A stretch of DNA of 31,948 nucleotides from Deinococcus sp. Arct2-2 (GCF_004801315.1 NZ_SSNW01000066.1:1-31948), one strand, 5' to 3'. Positions 17,303-25,340 are shown, counted from the stretch's first letter. The notes: generated by a model not told the origin, from the letters alone. Made by a program: numbers and translations.

Positions 17303-19537
17303 CTAAACGCCCGGCTGCACAGGCACGATCAGGAATTCCTGAATGGCCCCCAGTGTAGCCCGCACGCCGGTCAGTTGCCGCTGCGTGTTGTCTTTCATGT
17401 AGTAGGTCACGTCGTACACGTAGTCGCGCACCGTCGGCCCCAGCGTCACCGTCCAGGTTTGCGGCGTGGTCTCCCGGAACATCAGCGCGGTTTCGTCTGG
17501 CTCCGGGAGGGCCGGATCGAGATACTTCAGGCGCACCAGCACGCGCTTCACGTCATCTGTAAAGTTCAGGTCGCTGGCGTCCACCTCCACCTTGATCAGG
17601 CCATTGGGCGCGTTGCCCACTTTCAGTGAACCGTCGGTGTCGTGCGTGACCCAGCCGCCATCTTCCGACGCGCCGCTGTGCATCAGCGTGGTCTGGCGGG
17701 AGCGGAAGGCCCGCCGCGCCTTGTCGCGCAGCATGAAACGCCAGGGCAACATGCTGGTCTGATCCTTGGAAAAACTCAGTGTGCGCTGCACCCGGTAGCG
17801 ATTGGGCTGATCCTCGTATTCCAGATCCACCAGCAGTTCCCGCACCTCTTGCCAGTCCACCAGGGGAATCACGTTCAGAGTGAAGCTGTCTTCAAACGGC
17901 GTGTGAATCGCCAGATTCTGCCCGTCTGCCGCGCCTTCCAGCCAGTCGCCTGCGCTGCGCTGCATGTTTCCGGCGTCGTCTTTCAGCACGTAGGTCACGC
18001 GGTAACGGTAGGGTTTGTCCCACGGCGCGTAAATCACACGTGTGTAGGTGGCGGCGGGCGTTTTGGCGTCCAGCAGCACCGTTTCTACCGCACGCGGCAC
18101 GTTCTGGCGCGGGTCGGCATACTCGATGTCTACCTCTATTCCGGTCAGTTTTTCGTCGAAAGCCCCCGGTGCCGTAGACAGCTTGATCTCGATGATGCCG
18201 GGATTAGGCACGTTCAGCGTGCAGTGGCGCAGGGTGCTGTCGCGCCTGTCCAGTACCGTCTGAAGCACCGGGCCGGACTTGTAGTTCACCTCTATATCCA
18301 CGTGGTAGCTGTCTTTGCCCACCGCCGCGATGCGGGATTCGAACTTTTTGGGTTTGTTATCTGCCGCGGTGAACGCCACACTCTCGCGCTTGGTGATCCG
18401 CGTGCCGTCGGGCCGCACCTGGTCGTAACTGAAGTGGCCCACCACGCTATGCACGAAGTCGCCGTACTTGCTGAAATCGAAATTGGTGTCGACGTCCACA
18501 GTCAGGGTATTGAAGAACCAGGGCGCGTTGCCGAGGTCGATCTCGATCAGCACGTCGTCGACGGGCACACCCAGGAAACTGGGGTTGATCTGGGCGCTGG
18601 GGTTGTACTGCCGCTTGATCACGTCCCGGTACGACACGTCCAGATCGAAGCGGGCCTGCACGTCCTGTTGCAGGTAATTCATCCACTGGCTCTGGCGGTC
18701 TTGCTCGGTTTCTACGGTGCCGCCCTTCAAGAAGTGTTCCTTGATAAAGGCGTCCATCGCCTGAAACGCGAACGCCCGCAGCGATTCCAGATCGTCCTGG
18801 CCCAGTTCCACGTTCCCCTTCAGGATTTCAAGCTGAATCAGGCCCTGAGACTCCATCGTCTCGGCAATGGAGGAGCGGTGCGCCACCTCGTGGGACTCGT
18901 CGTTGCCCCACGTATCGCTGGAATTGACCTGTTCTTTGGTGTACCCGATGACCGCTTCCTTGACTTCCCGCGAGTCCACATGGCCCCGGATGGTGATGGC
19001 GGGCAGGCGCACTGGAAACACCAGGTCGTATTCGATGGCCGCCACGCTGCCCTGCTTGCGGAGCGCCTCATAGAACAGGGTCGCGCCGTCGGCGGTCAGT
19101 TCCACCGCCAGCGACGCCGTATTGTCTCCAAACAGGGACGGTTTGCCCAGGTTCAGCGCCTTCACAAACTTGTCGTTTTGCATGATGATCAGCCGCACTT
19201 CGCCCTCGGTAAAGTCCACCGGAGCCAGCGTGACTTCCGGCAAGACTGTGGTGGTCGGCATCTCCGAGCGCAGCCTCGATTGCAGCACCTGGCGCACCTT
19301 CGCCAATTTCTGCTGATCCTCCCGCATCACGGTTGTAAACACCAGGTAGCCGCCCCCCGGCTCAGCTCCGGGCCGTTCGATGGCAAACTGATAGCGCATG
19401 AAGGTAAATTGCGGCCTGCCGTTTTCGCCACGGGCAATGGTGGGTCGGCTGGGCAGGTAATAGAAACTGGCGGGATTCTCATCGTCACGGAACACAGAGA
19501 CGCCCTCGATTTCGGCCAGAACAGGAATACTCAGCAT
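17303..19537 (-). CDS. First gene of the operon: large beta-rich protein with conserved N-terminal module
   Basis: A 744-residue protein of unknown function. Signature at residues 11-50: VSVFRDDENPASFYYLP, then TIARGENG, then a strand ending FMRYQ. Second module at about 127-190: LNLGKPSLFGDN, then LAVELTADGATLFYEAL, then EYDLVFPVRLPAITI. Residues about 250-310 are helical and charged. From about 440 to the end come beta repeats of roughly 100 residues with the pattern of a hydrophobic strand, Y-x-D-P, W-x-x-x-L, then Y-R-Y-R-V-T-Y. There is no signal peptide, and cysteines are almost absent. It has the strongest ribosome site of the operon: AAGGAGG (19545-19551) with seven-base spacing to ATG. 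I found no convincing promoter upstream. Confidence 0.8.
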   Translation of the reverse strand: MLSIPVLAEIEGVSVFRDDENPASFYYLPSRPTIARGENGRPQFTFMRYQFAIERPGAEPGGGYLVFTTVMREDQQKLAKVRQVLQSRLRSEMPTTTVLPEVTLAPVDFTEGEVRLIIMQNDKFVKALNLGKPSLFGDNTASLAVELTADGATLFYEALRKQGSVAAIEYDLVFPVRLPAITIRGHVDSREVKEAVIGYTKEQVNSSDTWGNDESHEVAHRSSIAETMESQGLIQLEILKGNVELGQDDLESLRAFAFQAMDAFIKEHFLKGGTVETEQDRQSQWMNYLQQDVQARFDLDVSYRDVIKRQYNPSAQINPSFLGVPVDDVLIEIDLGNAPWFFNTLTVDVDTNFDFSKYGDFVHSVVGHFSYDQVRPDGTRITKRESVAFTAADNKPKKFESRIAAVGKDSYHVDIEVNYKSGPVLQTVLDRRDSTLRHCTLNVPNPGIIEIKLSTAPGAFDEKLTGIEVDIEYADPRQNVPRAVETVLLDAKTPAATYTRVIYAPWDKPYRYRVTYVLKDDAGNMQRSAGDWLEGAADGQNLAIHTPFEDSFTLNVIPLVDWQEVRELLVDLEYEDQPNRYRVQRTLSFSKDQTSMLPWRFMLRDKARRAFRSRQTTLMHSGASEDGGWVTHDTDGSLKVGNAPNGLIKVEVDASDLNFTDDVKRVLVRLKYLDPALPEPDETALMFRETTPQTWTVTLGPTVRDYVYDVTYYMKDNTQRQLTGVRATLGAIQEFLIVPVQPGV

Positions 19538-19951
19538 CCCCTTGCCTCCTTAATACAGAAGAAGACGGTGAAGCCGACTTGGCCTCACCAGCCAGCGGCG
19601 GGCCAACTGGGCCTTTCACCCTTTTGCGTATCCTCTAGACCCCAGCTCAGCCTTTCTCACACCTGGACAAGATGGTAAACCTGAGATCTTAGGTAGCAGT
19701 AAACACCTCGCAGCGTGATCAAGCCATGATCAGCACGGGAGCCGGTGCGGACTGAGGGATGGTGGTGCCTTCACCTCTGGGCGGGTACCCCGGCGGCTGT
19801 CATCCTGCCATCATCCCCGGCAAGTCACCCTCGCGGGCATAAAAGGGAATCTGTTCACTGTGCCCCCAATCACCCCCAATTATCAAAAGGTCAGAGGTAA
19901 CAACAGATTGTGGTTTCGTCTATTTCGTTGAATGAGGAGAGGAGGTTCTCA
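19538..19951. other. Intergenic region holding the presumed operon promoter
   Basis: It contains the ribosome site for the minus-strand operon (19545-19551) and two TGATCA boxes 11 bases apart (19716-19721 and 19727-19732) that could form an operator. On the other side, a GAGGAGAGGAGG purine stretch precedes the plus-strand GTG at 19952. I could not find a convincing -35/-10 pair for the operon on the minus strand. There is no credible gene. Confidence 0.4.
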
Positions 19952-20314
19952 GTGACCACCTTGTTCTCCCTCACTCCTGCGGATCAGGTGACGGCCCAAA
20001 TTCAGCTGGAGCAACTCCGAGTTCCAGCTGGAAAGATTCCAACACCCTTGACTGAAGCGTTGGAATCTTTCCTCGCCCAACTGACGTCTGGCAAGGCCAT
20101 GCAAGGGGTCACCCTTGAACCTGAGATCGGTACACAACAGGCAGCTGAGCTCCTGCAGGTCAGTCGTCCGTACCTGGTGAAACTGATTGAGCAGGGCGCT
20201 CTTCCCCACCGCAAAGTGGGGCCTAGTGGACTGCTACACGTGTTGCGAGGATTGGGAGGCGAACCGGGGAGAGCATCTCGGTGCCAGACGCGCCCAGCCA
20301 CTCGCTTCCCCTCC
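19952..20314 (+). pseudogene. Antitoxin-like excisionase-family HTH gene, frameshifted
   Basis: From GTG 19952 (GAGGAGG purine run upstream) the frame encodes MTTLFSLTPADQV, a helical region, then IGTQQAAELLQVSRPYLVKLIEQGALPHRKVG. The latter is the MerR/excisionase-type winged HTH found in antitoxins that pair with PIN-domain toxins. After HRKVG the expected continuation (a short strand, then a helix) appears only in another frame, as DWEANRGEHLGARRAQ, so a frameshift is likely near 20220-20260. No PIN toxin follows. The open frame runs on into an IS630 fragment, giving an accidental 244-residue fusion. Confidence 0.6.
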
Positions 20315-20550
20315 ATGCCACAACGCCTCTGCATTGCCCTCACGGCGGAAGAACGTCAACACCTCCTCAAGTTCACCACCACTGGCACCGCCAAGGTTCG
20401 CGCCGTCACTCGAGCCCGAATCCTCCTTCTCGCGGATACGTCTGAAGGTCAGCGGTTATCAGCCAAAGACATTGCCACATCATTGGAGTGCAGTCAAAGC
20501 CGCGTGGCACGAGTGTGCCACCGGTTTGATCAGCAAGACAAAATCCTCTT
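20315..20550 (+). pseudogene. IS630-family transposase N-terminal fragment
   Basis: Beginning at an ATG in the same frame as the antitoxin relic, this segment encodes LTAEERQHLLKF, then VRAVTRARILLLADTSEG, then DIATSLECSQSRVARVCHRF. This is the N-terminal helix-turn-helix layout of IS630-family transposases (a Leu-Thr-x-x-x-Arg start, an R-A-R-I-L-L-L-A helix and a recognition helix ending in R-x-x-R-F). Similarity stops at about 20550, right before a TTCTGACATTCTG repeat, and no DDE domain follows. It is inactive. Confidence 0.6.
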
Positions 20551-21027
20551 CTGGAGTTCTGACATTCTGGCGAGGCCGCCTCTTTTGGGTGCCTCCTTGT
20601 CTTCTGGCGCTGGAGCAACTCCAGCTCGCCGGGCTTTTCCATGACCTCAAAGGATTGATCTACCACCACGTTCAATAAGACTCGCCCCTTACTCGGCAAT
20701 AACATTCTGACAAAACATAAACAAACTTCTGGTTTTCTGACAAATTGATAAGACAGAAAATCTACTCGCCACCTCCGCCCACCAAACCGGGATAGGGCTG
20801 TGACGAGGCCGTGTTCCCAGCTGTTGCCCTCTCCGCGCCTTCCACTCCCCAGCCGTGCCACGTGACTGGTGCCCGAACGCCTCCAAGCGGATGCGCCCGC
20901 ACCAGCAGAGCTGCCCCCTAGAAAAGCAGTCGCGGTTGCCCAGCGGCGAAATTTCATCCCTGTGCCACCCTGACCCCTCTGAAGCTCTTCCGATCCGGCA
21001 GAGCGTTCAAGCGCTCATACTGGGCCT
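20551..21027. other. Gene-free region with TTCTGACA repeats
   Basis: It contains TTCTGACATTCTGG at 20557-20570, ACATTCTGACAAAA from 20702, and TTCTGACAAA at 20735-20744. It also has an inverted repeat TTTTCTG (20733-20739) / CAGAAAA (20754-20760). The right part is GC-rich and leads into the ilvE promoter. I see no gene on either strand. Confidence 0.55.
21016..21021 (+). promoter_or_regulatory. Leaderless-type -10 element of ilvE
   Basis: CATACT (5 of 6 bases of TATACT) ends six bases before the GTG at 21028. That would place the transcription start at or next to the start codon, as in leaderless Deinococcus genes. No ribosome site is visible, which agrees. An imperfect inverted repeat GAGCG-TTCAA-GCGCTC lies just upstream. 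Confidence 0.45.
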
Positions 21028-22053
21028 GTGACGCAACCCAACCTCGACTGGCACAACCTCGGCTTCCAGTACATCAAGACTGACCAGCGCTACGTGTCCT
21101 CCTGGCGAGACGGCGCGTGGGACAGCGGCACCCTCACCGAAGACCACCTGGTGCATATCAGTGAGGGCAGCACGGCCCTGCACTACGGGCAGCAATGTTT
21201 CGAGGGCCTCAAAGCCTACCGGTGTCAAGACGGTTCCATCAACCTGTTCCGGCCCGATCAGAACGCCGCCCGGATGCAGCGCAGTTGCGCGCGGCTCCTG
21301 ATGCCGCCCGTCCCCACAGAGATGTTCATCGAGGCGTGCCGTCAGGTCGTGCTCGCCAATGAACGCTTCATCCCGCCCTACGGCAGCGGTGGGGCGCTGT
21401 ACCTGCGGCCTTACCTGATCGGCGTCGGTGACAACATCGGCGTGCGGACTGCCCCGGAGTTCCGGTTCTCGGTGTTCTGCACGCCGGTGGGGTCGTACTT
21501 CAAGGGGGGCCTCACGCCCGCCAACTTCATCGTGTCCTCGTATGACCGCGCCGCACCCAACGGCACCGGGGCCGCCAAGGTCGGCGGCAATTACGCGGCC
21601 AGCCTGCTGCCCGGACAAGAAGCCAAAAACCAGCACTTTGCAGACTGCATCTACCTCGATCCAGCCACGCACACCAAGATTGAAGAAGTTGGTGCGGCCA
21701 ATTTTCTGGCGATTACCAGAGATGGACGGCGCTTGGTGACGCCCAAGTCCCCGTCCATTCTGGAGAGCATCACCAAATTCTCGCTGCTCGACATCGCCCG
21801 CGACCGACTCGGTCTGGAGGTGGAGCAGGGGGACGTGTTGATCGACGGACTAGACGCCTACAGCGAAGCGGGCGCGTGTGGCACGGCAGCCGTGATCACG
21901 CCCATTGGCGGCATTCAGCACGGAGAGAAGTTCCATGTCTTTTACAGCGAAACGGAAGTCGGGCCGGTTATGCGGGCGTTGTATGACGAACTGACGGGGA
22001 TTCAATATGGAGACCGGCCTGCTCCAGCAGGGTGGATTGTCAAAGTGAAGTGA
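21028..22053 (+). CDS. ilvE: Branched-chain amino acid aminotransferase
   Basis: A 341-residue class IV PLP aminotransferase that interconverts leucine, isoleucine and valine with their 2-oxo acids, using 2-oxoglutarate/glutamate. Landmarks of the Bacillus/eukaryote-type BCAT subgroup are present in order: ALHYGQQCFEGLKAYR (50-65), LYLRPYLIGVG (124-134), KVGGNYAASLLPGQEAK with the PLP lysine at 184, IEEVGAANFLAI in place of the usual V-E-E-V-G-x-M-N, and CGTAAVITPIG near the C-terminus. Its length is normal for the family. The start is GTG, preceded directly by a -10-like box. It is isolated from other biosynthetic genes and sits between two clusters of TTCTGACA repeats. An AzlCD exporter for the same amino acids lies about 5.5 kb away. 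Confidence 0.93.
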   Translation: MTQPNLDWHNLGFQYIKTDQRYVSSWRDGAWDSGTLTEDHLVHISEGSTALHYGQQCFEGLKAYRCQDGSINLFRPDQNAARMQRSCARLLMPPVPTEMFIEACRQVVLANERFIPPYGSGGALYLRPYLIGVGDNIGVRTAPEFRFSVFCTPVGSYFKGGLTPANFIVSSYDRAAPNGTGAAKVGGNYAASLLPGQEAKNQHFADCIYLDPATHTKIEEVGAANFLAITRDGRRLVTPKSPSILESITKFSLLDIARDRLGLEVEQGDVLIDGLDAYSEAGACGTAAVITPIGGIQHGEKFHVFYSETEVGPVMRALYDELTGIQYGDRPAPAGWIVKVK

Positions 22054-22646
22054 CACCGCACGTGGGAGCAGGGGTATCCTCCTTTTTAGGGTGAACAAGA
22101 GTGAGGTCTGGAAGAGAAGTGTAGCCGTCTCGGCGGAATCTCGGGAGGCCGACGAGCAGCGGCAATCAGGTCAGGTCAATTGGCCCGGCAGCTTCGCCCT
22201 CTTGGCGTTTCAGCCAACGCAGCCAACCCGGTCGGTCTGCAATTCTGACATTCTGGTAAAGACGCGAATGATTTCGGCTGGGAGTCCAGTGTCCAGAGGC
22301 GAATGAGTCCGGCTGATGCCGACGCGATGGCCGTATCCAAAAATGACTTTGTCGGTACGCTACGCTTAGCATCTGCGTTTTATTCCTTAATAAATTCTTC
22401 GGCATCCACAGAACGTTGTTCGCCAGACTGCTTCTGTCGTTCTGTGTTCTCATTTTTCTGACATTCTGACAAACACCCGTCTGGCTTGGTTCGATGCCTG
22501 GGCTGTTCCAACCCCTGACCCTCCCTTTGACGTTGACTGCTGCTGTCCACTTCAATTCGTCAACAAGAAAGCGCACCTCAGATCCACTGCTTCACTGCGT
22601 TTCTGGCAAATGTGCAAGGCAGAAAGCCAGAAGCCAGTCTGCGTTC
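22054..22646. other. Region upstream of parA with candidate partition or operator repeats
   Basis: Holds TTCTGACATTCTGG (22243-22256) and TTCTGACATTCTGACAAA (22456-22473), which contain tandem copies of the 8-mer TTCTGACA. The middle part (22360-22460) is comparatively AT-rich. The open frames here on either strand show no family features. The location just upstream of parA fits a centromere-like site or an autoregulatory operator (inference). Confidence 0.5.
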
Positions 22647-23291
22647 ATGACTGCTGAACCTGTTGGGCCACTGGTGGTGGCTCTGGCCAGCTTGAAAGGC
22701 GGGGTGGGGAAGACGACCAGCGCCATGCACATCGCCGCCCACCTCGCCTACGCCGGGGAACGCGTTCTGCTTGCAGACGGCGACCGCATCCGGACCGCCA
22801 CTGCTTGGGGCCGCAGCGGGAACCTGCCGTTCACTGTGGGCGGCATGGCCTCCCTGAGTCAGGCGGGCAAATACACGGCGGTGGTGATCGACTCCCGAAG
22901 TGGCCTCGAAGACGCCGACCTGCTCGACCTGGCCGACTCCTGCGCCGCACTGATTCTGCCCAGTACACCTGACCTCGGCGGCATGGACAAGATGGCCCAG
23001 ACCGTGGAAGTCTTGCGGGCCGCCGGGATTGCTCCTACCCGGTACGCAGCGATGCTGACCATGGTGCGCCCGGGCAACGACCGCGAGCTGTCCGATGCCC
23101 GCTCCGCCTTGGCCAACGCCGGCATCCCCGTCCTGACCCAGACGGTTCGGCTCTCCGAAGCGTTCCGGGATGCCAACAACGCGGGCACCCTCGTCAAGGA
23201 TGTCCGTAGCAACAGCCTCGCCAAAGGCCTGTGGTTCAAGTACGAACGGGTTACCGAAGAATTCATAGCTATGGCTGGAGCGAACGCATGA
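22647..23291 (+). CDS. parA: ParA-family partition ATPase
   Basis: A 214-residue ParA/MinD-type P-loop ATPase that would move plasmid copies apart. It has the deviant Walker A motif KGGVGKTT with signature lysine (residues about 17-24), a Walker A' region in which the usual D-x-D-P-Q-G is replaced by ADGDRIRTATAWG, and a Walker B-like strand VVIDSRSG. The LILPSTPDL strand also fits the family. Its short size with no N-terminal HTH places it with the type Ib/small ParA proteins. I chose the ATG at 22647 because it starts immediately before the P-loop strand; the frame is open back to 22494. Its stop overlaps the start of the next gene (ATGA), which indicates a two-gene partition operon. Confidence 0.88.
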   Translation: MTAEPVGPLVVALASLKGGVGKTTSAMHIAAHLAYAGERVLLADGDRIRTATAWGRSGNLPFTVGGMASLSQAGKYTAVVIDSRSGLEDADLLDLADSCAALILPSTPDLGGMDKMAQTVEVLRAAGIAPTRYAAMLTMVRPGNDRELSDARSALANAGIPVLTQTVRLSEAFRDANNAGTLVKDVRSNSLAKGLWFKYERVTEEFIAMAGANA

Positions 23292-23593
23292 GCCTGCGCG
23301 ATGGACTGGCCAACTTGCGCGCCGCGCGAGAAGAGGTGCCGGAACCACAAAAACCCGCCTCACCTCCTCCGGCCCAGACCCCTCAGCCCGCCCCCGAAAA
23401 GCGCGAAACCTGTAGCACTCGGCTGCGGCCCAGCGTGCGCTACGCCCTCAAACGGCACTTGCTTGAAGTGCAGGAGCAGGGTCAGAAGGTGAAGATGGAA
23501 GCAGTCTTGGAGACACTGATTTACCGCTACGTCCAGGACGCTGAATTTCGTGCCGAAATCAATCGGCAAGCCGTCCAAAAAACTCTGGAGTAG
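23288..23593 (+). CDS. Small ParB-like/centromere-binding partner of ParA
   Basis: A 101-residue protein overlapping parA by four bases. The N-terminus (MSLRDGLANLRAAREE) is a basic amphipathic helix like the ATPase-stimulating N-tails of small ParA partners, followed by a Pro-rich linker (residues about 17-37). The C-terminal half (TRLRPSVRYALKRHLLEV, then KMEAVLETLIYRYV) fits a ribbon-helix-helix or similar helical DNA-binding domain. The role is inferred from position and layout. The TTCTGACA repeats upstream of parA are candidate binding sites. Confidence 0.65.
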   Translation: MSLRDGLANLRAAREEVPEPQKPASPPPAQTPQPAPEKRETCSTRLRPSVRYALKRHLLEVQEQGQKVKMEAVLETLIYRYVQDAEFRAEINRQAVQKTLE

Positions 23594-23723
23594 AGCTCAC
23601 GCCCTTAACAAGGCGTTGTCAGAGTTGACTCGAAGGATTGGTGATGTGTGCCTGGACTTCCCAGTGCTGCTCAAACAGTCTTGCCGGATCCTGTTTTGCC
23701 GAAGGTGAGCCACGAGTGCAACA

Positions 23724-24185
23724 TCAGTGACGCAGGCGGCTTTTCTGTTGCGCCAGCACCCGCAGCGCATAGGCCACGGCCGAGAGCAGCGTCGCGGTGG
23801 TCGTTCCGCCGTCTAGGCCCAGATACGCCACCGAATGCAGCGCATGGTACGCCGCAGGCAACGGTTCGTCGCGCTCCGTGACCAAGCGCTCGTAGTAGCC
23901 TTGCCCCAGCGCTGGCAAATCGAGGTACCGTTCGCCCGCCAGTGCGGCAATCTCTCCCGCATGCCGGTCCAGTTCCGCAGCAAACGCTAATAGGATCTCC
24001 TGAGTCGGCTGGGTGTGATGTAAAGCTGGAGCAAATTCCACGGCTGCCAGCACTTGTAGGGTCGTCGCAACACAGGTTTCAAACGCCTGCTGATTCCGCA
24101 AATGCGCGTGCAGAGGCTGAGGCAGAGCGGTCATCCCCTTGAGCATGGCGCGACCCCAAAACAGGATCAAGGTCAAGTGTCGCAA
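23724..24185 (-). CDS. Hypothetical helical protein
   Basis: About 153 residues from a TTG at 24185; internal ATGs (MLKGMTALPQ) are alternative starts. The predicted protein is almost entirely helical, Ala/Leu-rich and without membrane segments or recognised motifs; the most distinctive stretch is ERYLDLPALGQGYYERL. A GGAGAGG sequence lies rather far (about 15 bases) upstream of the TTG. I do not recognise the family. It converges on the parA partner gene. Confidence 0.45.
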   Translation of the reverse strand: MRHLTLILFWGRAMLKGMTALPQPLHAHLRNQQAFETCVATTLQVLAAVEFAPALHHTQPTQEILLAFAAELDRHAGEIAALAGERYLDLPALGQGYYERLVTERDEPLPAAYHALHSVAYLGLDGGTTTATLLSAVAYALRVLAQQKSRLRH

Positions 24186-24346
24186 ATGACGTGAGGATGA
24201 ACCTCTCCGAATAACATAGGGTCTTCACGGCTCTGCCACCTGACTCAATTTCGCGAACGGTGAACGGTTTGATTGAGTGCTCAGAGCTCACACATTGCCG
24301 TTAAGAAAGGGGAGAGCCCTCCTGACACGGTATAAAGCTACGCCGA

Positions 24347-25003
24347 TTAGAGTTCAACCCTCAGCAGCGCGCAAACCAGGGGCAAGGCTTCCGCAGCTGG
24401 ACGCTCTAGTGCAGCCCGGACTGTCGTGACCTGCTCTGCCGTCAAGCCTTGCAGCGCCGCCAAGGCCACCGTTGAAGGTGCCCGACTCAGTCGCAAACGC
24501 AGCAACACCCCTAACGTCTCACGGGCATCCTGAGGGCCAGGCAGCTCCTTTTCCGGGTAGGGCAGCCCTTCTCCGCTTCGGAGAGGCTTTACTGGGCTTG
24601 CTAGGCGCCGCAATCGCTTCAAAGCCCCACTTGCTGGGATTGCGCACCGCATCCACTAACGAAGCAAGTAGTGGTAGTCCGTTGACTGAGCCTGATGAAC
24701 GAGCCAGAGGCCGTGTCCATCGCTGAGGTCGACCAACCCACGCCACGAAAAACGACGTGTTTCTGGGATCACCAAGACAACTCAACGGACTACCAGTAGA
24801 GAATGGGGCCGCCACACGGCAGCGAGCCGTTCGTCCACCTGCCGCAGGGCCGGGGTCACCCGGTCAGGACGATCCGCCGCCAACGCTTCCGCCACCGGAC
24901 GGGTCACCTTCCAGTCGAGCAGACCATCCAGCAGTTTGAGGTTCCAGAACAGCCACGAGAGCCATTCTTGTCCGGTGAGCCACCGGTGAATTAAGATCCG
25001 CAT
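24347..25003 (-). pseudogene. Plasmid gene split by a MITE-like insertion and a frameshift
   Basis: ATG 25003 starts MRILIHRWLTGQEWLSWLF and runs to AVWRPHS, where a 124-base element interrupts it and brings in a stop after LLVVR. Removing the element and one copy of its GTAG duplication restores the frame: PHS-LLASLVDAVRNPSKWGFEAI continues without a stop. A second lesion, a frameshift near 24580-24620, is needed to reach the last piece (YPEKELPGPQDARETLG to CALLRVEL, stop at 24347). The rebuilt product would be roughly 175 residues, mostly helical, and of unrecognised family. It is transcribed away from the origin iterons. Confidence 0.6.
24672..24795. mobile_element. 124-bp MITE-like element with 14-bp perfect terminal inverted repeats
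   Basis: The ends are TGGTAGTCCGTTGA (24672-24685) and its exact reverse complement TCAACGGACTACCA (24782-24795). A GTAG tetranucleotide directly flanks both sides, consistent with a 4-bp target duplication. The interior has no coding capacity for a transposase, so it would be a non-autonomous element moved by a transposase elsewhere. It lies inside a reading frame that becomes continuous when it is removed. Confidence 0.75.
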
Positions 25004-25075
25004 CTACTGATCAGGCTCTTCCTCCCTCTTGGGTGTTAGAAGGCCTCAGCGGCGCACAACATCGCCTCTACCTGT

Positions 25076-25340
25076 GGCACTTTGTGGAATCAGAGCTTGT
25101 CCACCTGTGGCACTTTGTGGAATCACCTGAGGCACTTTGTGGAATTGAGACAGAATTCGGGGCAGCCGACCTGCGGCACTTTGTGGAATCAGAGCTTGTC
25201 CACCTGCGGCACTTTGTGGAATCACCCACGGCACTTTGTGGAGCCCTCCAAGCTCTACCTGTGGCACTTTGTGGTGCTTCCGGTTGCTTGCCTGTGGCAC
25301 TTTGTGGAATCAGAGCTTGTCCACCCGTGGCACTTTGTGG
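25076..25340 (+). repeat. Nine origin iterons in 11-bp phase
   Basis: The 12-mer GGCACTTTGTGG occurs nine times, starting at 25076, 25109, 25131, 25175, 25208, 25230, 25263, 25296 and 25329. The steps are 33, 22, 44, 33, 22, 33, 33 and 33 bases, every one a multiple of 11, so all copies face the same side of the helix. Many copies extend to GGAATCAGAGCTTGTCCAC. The array lies directly upstream of repA, as expected for Rep-binding iterons of a theta-replicating plasmid. Short open frames across the array on both strands are repeat artefacts. Confidence 0.92.

Noticed and set aside
17642..19678. Plus-strand open frame of 678 residues
   Set aside because: Antisense shadow of the first operon gene, which has a strong ribosome site and conserved modules.
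22166..22576. Minus-strand 136-residue open frame upstream of parA
   Set aside because: No ribosome site or recognised motif, and it runs across the TTCTGACA repeats.
25076..25340. CRISPR array
   Set aside because: The repeats are 12 bp with variable 10-32 bp intervals that are themselves partly repeated, and no cas gene is present. The position before repA identifies them as iterons.
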